64,000 nucleotides of DNA, taken from positions 62,001-126,000 of the forward strand of contig CAAGDD010000004.1 in assembly GCA_900768545.1 (NCBI GenBank). The letters run 5' to 3'. This document shows, piece by piece, positions 59,817 to 64,000 of this stretch; the stretch's first letter is position 1; every line of letters starts with the position of its first letter. The notes under the pieces were generated by a model. That model searched no databases and was not told where the DNA came from. It was given only the letters and a program-made list of their open reading frames with translations. The translations under genes were made by a program, and so were the position numbers. The stretch comes from Clostridia bacterium. Its GTDB lineage: Bacteria; Bacillota; Clostridia; Christensenellales; UBA1242.

Positions 59817-60260
59817 ATGAAAACATATATGGCAAATCCAGCCTCTGTTGAAAGAAAATGGTATGTTGTAGATGCTACAAATATGCCACTCGGCAGACTT
59901 GCAAGCCAAGTTGCTGACATCTTGACTGGAAAAAATAAAACTATTTACACACCACATGTTGACACAGGAGATTTTGTTATCGTTATCAATTCTGACAAAG
60001 TGGTTTTGACAGGCAAAAAGCTTGAACAAAAGAAAATGCGTTGGCACACAGGTTACATCGGCGGACTTAAAGAAGTTGATTACAAAACTTTGATGGAAAA
60101 AGATTCTACAAAAGTTGTTGAAAAGGCCGTTAAAGGAATGCTTCCTAAAAACACTGTTGGAAGAAAACAAATCACAAGACTCAACGTTTATAAAGATGCA
60201 GAACACAAGCATCAAGCTCAAAAACCAGAACTTGTTTCTTTAAAAGGAGAAATTAAATAA
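59817..60260 (+). CDS. rplM: 50S ribosomal protein L13
   Basis: 147 residues: [68 protein letters not shown] and [25 protein letters not shown] are all L13 landmarks. It is a core 50S assembly protein binding 23S rRNA. TTAGGAG precedes the start. The stop TAA shares its final A with the ATG of rpsI, so translation is coupled; rplM-rpsI is a universal pair. Confidence 0.98.
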   Translation: MKTYMANPASVERKWYVVDATNMPLGRLASQVADILTGKNKTIYTPHVDTGDFVIVINSDKVVLTGKKLEQKKMRWHTGYIGGLKEVDYKTLMEKDSTKVVEKAVKGMLPKNTVGRKQITRLNVYKDAEHKHQAQKPELVSLKGEIK

Positions 60261-60667
60261 TGGCTGAAAAGAAACAATCAAAAGGTGCTTTTATTGCTAC
60301 CGGAAGAAGAAAAAAATCTATCGCTAGAGTTAGACTTACTGCTGGAAACGGCAAAATCGTTATCAATGGCAAAAACATCGATGAATATCTCCAAAGAGAT
60401 ACTCTCATCTTGATCGCTAAACAACCTTTGACTCTTACAAACACTGCTGACAAGTTTGATGTTGAAGTTAGCGTTATCGGCGGCGGAATTTCTGGACAAG
60501 CTGGTGCAGTTTGCCACGGAATCGCTAGAGCTTTGCTTAAAGTTTCTGAAACTTATAGAAAAGAACTTAAAGATGCTGGACTTCTTACTCGTGACCCAAG
60601 AATGAAAGAAAGAAAGAAGTATGGTCTCAAAAAAGCAAGAAAAGCATCACAATTCTCAAAGAGATAA
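60260..60667 (+). CDS. rpsI: 30S ribosomal protein S9
   Basis: 135 residues: [48 protein letters not shown] and the basic C-terminal tail ending [12 protein letters not shown], whose Lys-Arg reaches the P-site tRNA. The N-terminus has a short Lys-rich extension. Coupled to rplM through a one-base overlap and followed by a strong terminator. Confidence 0.98.
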   Translation: MAEKKQSKGAFIATGRRKKSIARVRLTAGNGKIVINGKNIDEYLQRDTLILIAKQPLTLTNTADKFDVEVSVIGGGISGQAGAVCHGIARALLKVSETYRKELKDAGLLTRDPRMKERKKYGLKKARKASQFSKR

Positions 60668-60680
60668 TGTTTTTATTTCA

Positions 60681-60711
60681 AAAACACAACCGATTTTGGT
60701 TGTGTTTTTTT
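60681..60711 (+). terminator. Terminator of rplM-rpsI
   Basis: AAAACACAACC (60681-60691) pairs with GGTTGTGTTTT (60698-60708). Confidence 0.85.
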
Positions 60712-60803
60712 GTTTTGTAAGTGGAAGGTTTGATAAAAGAAAGGTGCAAGGAAAACCAAACGGCAAAATATTTTGAATGCTTGCAAAAATTTTGTGTTTT
60801 TGT

Positions 60804-60833
60804 TTGCAAAAATTTTGAGTTTTATTTTATAAT
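60804..60833 (+). promoter_or_regulatory. Sigma-A promoter of the lipoprotein gene at 60851
   Basis: TTGCAA (60804-60809), 18 bases, TATAAT (60828-60833), with AGGAGG at 60841-60846. Confidence 0.65.
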
Positions 60834-60850
60834 ATTGTCAGGAGGTTTTT

Positions 60851-61855
60851 ATGAAAAAGAAAAACAAAATTTTGGCTGGTTTGGTTCTCACTGGCGTGCT
60901 TGCCACAAGCGGAATCTTCTTTGGTTGTGGCGGTAACAAGGGTGGAAACGATCCACTTGCAAACACAAGCGATGTATATGGCTTTGCTGGCGTGACAACA
61001 AGTATGCTTATGGCAAACGACAATGTTAATGGAGCAATGGTTTCTGCACTTTCGACAGAAAATCCTTTTGGCGAAATTAAAGCCCAACTTCAAACAGCAA
61101 TTACTAAAACAATGGATAGTTATATGAATTTGTTTGACTCTGTTGCTGGCGGAGAAAAACCTGTTAATGTTGTCAATGAAAAGTTGGTAGATCAAGAATA
61201 TGCTCACAAGTTGACTGTTTCTGCAAGCATGATTGACGGACAAACCACAAAATGTGTTATATATTTTAATGAAACATTGAAAAACGCAGCTGACACAGAA
61301 GTTGACGACACAGATGACGAAGACCAAGAAACAGTTTTGGTAGGAAAAATGTATTTAAATGATTCTGAAACAGCCCTTTATGTTAAAGGTGTTAAAGAAA
61401 TCGACGCTGACGGCGAAGTTGAAGTTGAGTTTAAAGCTTATGCCACAAGTGATTATGATGACAACAATGTTGTTATTTTCAAACAAGAACACGAAGTTGA
61501 AGGCGGCGAAACTGAAGAAGAATATTCTATCAAAGTTGTTATTGGCGGCATTACAGTTCACGAATTTAAATTCTCGCTTGAAAGAGATGTAAACGGAAAA
61601 ATTGAAGTTGAATATGAACAAACTGTAAATGGTCAAACTATCGAATTTGAAGTTGAAAGAGAATCTGACAAGTCTTTGAAAATTGAAGCAAAAAACTTTT
61701 TGGGACACGAAATCGAAGTTGAAGTTAAAGTAAAAAGTGAAGTTGAAGGAAAATATTATTATCAATACACTATCACAAAAATCGACGATAAAGATGTTAC
61801 TTTATATGAAATGACTTTCTCTGGAACTACAAGAGATTTGGCTCAACAAGCATAA
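60851..61855 (+). CDS. Beta-rich acidic lipoprotein of unknown function
   Basis: 334 residues. Signal peptide II with lipobox IFFGC (Cys26) and a flexible GGNKGGND linker. From about 130 on, the sequence is a ladder of short strands with alternating Glu/Lys and Val: VEVEFKAYA, EEEYSIKVVIGG, KIEVEYEQTVNGQTIEFEV, LKIEAKNFLGHEIEVEVKV. This is an amphipathic antiparallel beta sheet, very acidic overall. N-terminal and C-terminal features (MKKK start, TRDLAQQA end) recall the 58002 lipoprotein, but similarity is weak. Strong AGGAGG ribosome binding site. Confidence 0.75.
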   Translation: MKKKNKILAGLVLTGVLATSGIFFGCGGNKGGNDPLANTSDVYGFAGVTTSMLMANDNVNGAMVSALSTENPFGEIKAQLQTAITKTMDSYMNLFDSVAGGEKPVNVVNEKLVDQEYAHKLTVSASMIDGQTTKCVIYFNETLKNAADTEVDDTDDEDQETVLVGKMYLNDSETALYVKGVKEIDADGEVEVEFKAYATSDYDDNNVVIFKQEHEVEGGETEEEYSIKVVIGGITVHEFKFSLERDVNGKIEVEYEQTVNGQTIEFEVERESDKSLKIEAKNFLGHEIEVEVKVKSEVEGKYYYQYTITKIDDKDVTLYEMTFSGTTRDLAQQA

Positions 61856-61857
61856 AT

Positions 61858-61889
61858 AAAAGGTGCAACAAGTGTTGCACTTTTTTTTT
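61858..61889 (+). terminator. Intrinsic terminator
   Basis: GTGCAAC (61863-61869) pairs with GTTGCAC (61874-61880), flanked by A and T runs. Confidence 0.8.
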
Positions 61890-61916
61890 GCAAAAATCTT
61901 TTGAATGTGTTATAAT
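61888..61916 (+). promoter_or_regulatory. Promoter giving a leaderless trxB mRNA
   Basis: TTGCAA (61888-61893), 17 bases, perfect TATAAT (61911-61916). ATG 61923 is 6 bases on, with no ribosome binding site. Confidence 0.7.
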
Positions 61917-61922
61917 AATATT

Positions 61923-62795
61923 ATGGAAAAGATTTATGATGTTTTGATTATTGGCGGTGGTGTCGGCGGAATGTCGGCAGCAATTTATGCCAAAAGAAAT
62001 GGAAAAAGTGTTTTGATTGTTGAAAAATCGGCTTTGGGCGGACAGGTTGCAAGTTTGCAAAAGATTGAAAACTTCCCTTCTCAAAAACAAATTGACGGAT
62101 TTTCACTTTCACAAATGTTTGCTTCGCAAGTAAAAAATTTGGGGATTGAAGTTTGTTTTGATGACATTCAAAAGGTGAATTTTGACGGCGAAATTAAACA
62201 AATTTTTGGCAAAAAATCGACTTATTTGGCAAAAAATGTTGTGATTGCTTGCGGGCTTAAAAGTGTCGAACTCGACGCAATGGACGAAAAATTTTTGGGC
62301 AATGGTGTAAGTTTTTGTGCTGTGTGTGATGCAAACTTTTTCAAAGGACAAACTGTTTGTGTTGCAAGCAAAAACGGCAGCGGGCTTGGCGAAGCGAGAG
62401 TTTTGTCGGCAGTGTGCAAAAATGTGATTTTGTTTGATAGTGGCGATTTGTCAGTCTTTGAAAAAAACAACAAGATTTCAAATCTTCAAGTTTTTTCTTG
62501 CTCGAAAATAATAAAAATCTTGGGTGAAAATGTTGTTGACGGCGTTGAAGTTGATGTTGACGGAAAAGTGCAAAAATTTGATGTCAAAGCGGTGTTTGTG
62601 GCTCTTGGAAAACTTCCAAATACAAAACTTTTTGAAGGTCAACTTGATCTTGACGAAAAAGGCTTTATCAAGACAGATGAAAATATGCGCACATCAAAAA
62701 ATGGGGTTTTTGCCGTTGGAGATGTGCGAAATGGCGTGCTTAAACAAATTGTGACGGCCTGCGCAGACGGGAGCATTGCTGGCGCGAATGTATAA
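61923..62795 (+). CDS. trxB: Thioredoxin reductase-like flavoprotein
   Basis: 290 residues, slightly shorter than usual. FAD-binding IIGGGVGGMSAAIYAKR (about 9-25), redox pair CAVC (Cys132, Cys135), and C-terminal FAD motif GVFAVGDVRNGVLKQIVTACADG. The NAD(P)H-binding loop is altered: VASKNGSGLGEA replaces the usual GGGDSAxEEA, and the HRR motif for NADPH is missing (LFDSGDLSVF instead), so it may use NADH, reduced ferredoxin or another donor, as some clostridial flavin-thioredoxin reductases do. Leaderless start. Confidence 0.85.
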   Translation: MEKIYDVLIIGGGVGGMSAAIYAKRNGKSVLIVEKSALGGQVASLQKIENFPSQKQIDGFSLSQMFASQVKNLGIEVCFDDIQKVNFDGEIKQIFGKKSTYLAKNVVIACGLKSVELDAMDEKFLGNGVSFCAVCDANFFKGQTVCVASKNGSGLGEARVLSAVCKNVILFDSGDLSVFEKNNKISNLQVFSCSKIIKILGENVVDGVEVDVDGKVQKFDVKAVFVALGKLPNTKLFEGQLDLDEKGFIKTDENMRTSKNGVFAVGDVRNGVLKQIVTACADGSIAGANV

Positions 62796-62801
62796 ATTTT
62801 G

Positions 62802-62838
62802 ACAAGTTTGCTTATTTTGTGGCAAACTTGTTTTTTTT
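62802..62838 (+). terminator. Terminator of trxB
   Basis: ACAAGTTTGC (62802-62811) pairs perfectly with GCAAACTTGT (62822-62831), followed by T. Confidence 0.85.
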
Positions 62839-62853
62839 GTCATAAAAAAGACT

Positions 62854-62964
62854 ATGGAAAAAGAAAAGAAATCAAACATCAAAATTATTTGTATCAAGGC
62901 TCCAAGATGGTCTGTGCCATTTTTGAAGTTGTTTTACAAAAAAGACAAAAATGTTTCAAAATAG
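62854..62964 (+). CDS. spoVM: SpoVM-like small membrane-curvature peptide
   Basis: 36 residues: MEKEKKSNIKIICIKAPRWS then VPFLKLFYKKDKNVSK. The part from residue 9 has the SpoVM pattern: short hydrophobic start, IKxP followed by a basic and an aromatic residue, an amphipathic helix and a basic end (compare Bacillus IKLPKFLGG). SpoVM senses positive curvature on the forespore and recruits SpoIVA, encoded here at 52614. The 8-residue charged N-terminal extension is unusual. No ribosome binding site is seen. Element K begins 6 bases after the stop. Length and motif support are modest, so this is a candidate. Confidence 0.5.
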   Translation: MEKEKKSNIKIICIKAPRWSVPFLKLFYKKDKNVSK

Positions 62965-62970
62965 CAAGCG

Positions 62971-63104
62971 GGCGGGCAAGACTTTGCCCCGTGCCGGGGC
63001 AAAGTGAAAATTTCGACACAAGGGTGCAGCCAAATGGTGTGCGCGGTTCTTTTTTTGTCGAAATTTTTTGCACGCACGGCGCACTCGCGCGTGCCTTGCC
63101 CGCC
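62971..63104. repeat. Three-armed palindromic element K
   Basis: The terminal repeat GGCGGGCAAG (62971-62980) pairs with 63095-63104. Arm 1 is ACTTTGCCCC-GTGCC-GGGGCAAAGT (62981-63005). Arm 2 is AAAATTTCGACA (63007-63018) with 63056-63067, enclosing a weaker hairpin and seven T. Arm 3 is GCACGC (63070-63075) with GCGTGC (63089-63094). All outer stems are perfect. Confidence 0.92.
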
Positions 63105-63212
63105 GTCTCCCGAAAATTTGCAAAAACAAACTCAAAAGATTTGCAATTATTGAAATAAAAAGATATAATAAGGTTGTAAAGATGCAATAATATTGCAAAA
63201 TAGGAGTTTGAA

Positions 63213-63917
63213 ATGAGAAGATTTTTTGGAGAAAAGAAAAACGACAAAATTGTTATAACAGGTGAAGAATACAATCATCTTCGAAATGTTTTGAGATTGA
63301 ATGTTGGCGACGAAATTTTGGTTTCTCTCAATGACGAAAATGAATATGCTTGTGAAATCACATCTTTTGGCAGAAACGACGCAGTTTGCAAAATTATCGG
63401 TTCAAAACCTTGTGACGGAAATCCAAGAAAGAATATTGTTATTTTTCAAGCGATCACAAAAAGACCAAAATTTGAATTTATTGTTCAAAAAGCGACTGAA
63501 ATCGGAATTACAAAAATCGTTCCTTTTGTGAGCGAATTTGTTATTGCAAAAGTCACAGAAAACAAAATGGACAGACTTGAATCTATCGCTATGAACGCAT
63601 GCAAACAATGCGAAAGAACAATTATGCCAATTATTGACAAACCAAAAAATATCGATGAAGTCATCGCTTCTTTCAAAGATTTTGATCTTATTTTGTTTGC
63701 AAATGAACGAGCCGACAAAGGTGAAGCAATCGCAAATCTCGACAAATATAAAAATATCGCTATCATTGTTGGATCAGAAGGCGGATTCTCACAAAAAGAA
63801 AAAGAAAAATTTATCGAAGCGGGCGCCACATCTATCAGCCTTGGCAGAAGAATTTATCGTTGCGAAACAGCGTCTGTTGCGATGATGAGTCTTGTTTCAA
63901 TTTTAAGTGGAAACTAA
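63213..63917 (+). CDS. rsmE: 16S rRNA (uracil-1498-N3)-methyltransferase
   Basis: 234 residues of the SPOUT superfamily. A PUA-like N-domain (MRRFFGEKKNDKIVITGEEYNHLRNVLRLNVGDEI) is followed by a knotted domain: IVPFVSEFV, IVGSEGGFSQKE (SAM-binding glycine loop) and ISLGRRIYRCETASVAMMSL. It methylates U1498 of 16S rRNA. TAGGAG precedes the start. mtaB begins one base after the stop codon, so they form an operon. Confidence 0.95.
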   Translation: MRRFFGEKKNDKIVITGEEYNHLRNVLRLNVGDEILVSLNDENEYACEITSFGRNDAVCKIIGSKPCDGNPRKNIVIFQAITKRPKFEFIVQKATEIGITKIVPFVSEFVIAKVTENKMDRLESIAMNACKQCERTIMPIIDKPKNIDEVIASFKDFDLILFANERADKGEAIANLDKYKNIAIIVGSEGGFSQKEKEKFIEAGATSISLGRRIYRCETASVAMMSLVSILSGN

Positions 63918-63918
63918 T

Positions 63919-64000
63919 ATGAAAATCGCAGTTGTAACTCTTGGCTGTAAAGTAAACAAATATGAAAGTGATGCGCTTGTTTTTGAACTTAAAAAGCGTG
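63919..64000 (+). CDS. mtaB: tRNA t6A37 methylthiotransferase MtaB, 5' part
   Basis: Only 27 codons are in the window. KIAVVTLGCKVNKYESDALV is the N-terminal UPF0004 motif of MiaB/MtaB radical-SAM enzymes, with the first cluster-binding cysteine. LGCKVNxYES is typical of MtaB, where MiaB has GCQMN. MtaB adds the methylthio group to t6A37 in tRNA. Its position directly after rsmE is common in Firmicutes. Confidence 0.85.
   Translation, partial: MKIAVVTLGCKVNKYESDALVFELKKR

Noticed and set aside
60721..60936. 71-codon frame before the second lipoprotein
   Set aside because: It overlaps the lipoprotein promoter and signal peptide in another frame and has no ribosome binding site.
1..64000. CRISPR arrays, IS elements, prophage or integrative element
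   Set aside because: No regularly spaced direct repeats, transposase, integrase or phage structural genes were seen; the palindromic elements carry no coding capacity of their own.

Overview
The window is about 64 kb of an AT-rich bacterial chromosome with the standard genetic code. Its gene content is that of a spore-forming, single-membrane Clostridia-type Firmicute. It carries spoIIR, sleB-ypeB, a sipL-like gene, spoVG, spoIIGA-sigE-sigG, ymxH, spoIVA and a probable spoVM. MurE has the DNPR motif of meso-diaminopimelate ligases. An uncultured gut-type Clostridia lineage is my inference; no rRNA is present to test it. I see no transposase, phage, plasmid or CRISPR genes.

Layout. 1-4.3 kb: end of a HAD hydrolase, an ABC-F ATPase behind a probable attenuator, and a membrane-anchored papain-like protease. 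4.5-13.4 kb: tRNA-Glu, a MarR regulator with a PlsC-type acyltransferase, hemolysin III, engB, three small unknown or ASCH genes, ppdK and veg. 13.5-18.6 kb: sporulation and germination genes (sipL-like, spoIIR-sleB-ypeB, spoVG). 18.7-32.7 kb: peptidoglycan and division genes (murC, an alpha/beta hydrolase, murF, ddl, murE, mraY, murD, ftsW, murA, divIB), interrupted by an M20 peptidase behind a two-terminator leader and by a dead GNAT gene. 33.2-36.5 kb: a large surface protein gene cut by an in-frame stop. 36.9-41.1 kb: rpmB, yloU, yloV, serS. 41.3-47.9 kb: ftsA-like, ftsZ, a zinc-ribbon gene, spoIIGA-sigE-sigG, ymxH, nrdR. 48-54 kb: feoAB, der, plsY, spoIVA. 54.4-64 kb: membrane, glycosyltransferase and YwaF genes, tRNA-Arg, two lipoproteins, rplM-rpsI, trxB, the spoVM candidate, rsmE, and the start of mtaB.

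Functionally, the window joins wall precursor synthesis and division (mur genes, ftsW/A/Z, divIB) to the mother-cell and forespore programmes (SpoIIR signals SpoIIGA to process SigE; SigG then acts in the forespore; SpoIVA, SipL and SpoVM form the coat basement layer).

Three patterns stand out. (1) At least eleven, probably twelve, intergenic elements of about 120-155 bp fold on paper into the same three-armed structure closed by a terminal inverted repeat. The stem sequences often differ between copies while staying self-complementary, and many copies sit within a few bases of a stop codon. (2) Eight start codons lie exactly 6 bases after a -10-like hexamer and lack a ribosome binding site, which predicts leaderless mRNAs. 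(3) Two genes (ABC-F and M20 peptidase) have short leader ORFs followed by terminator hairpins, the second with a perfect competing antiterminator.
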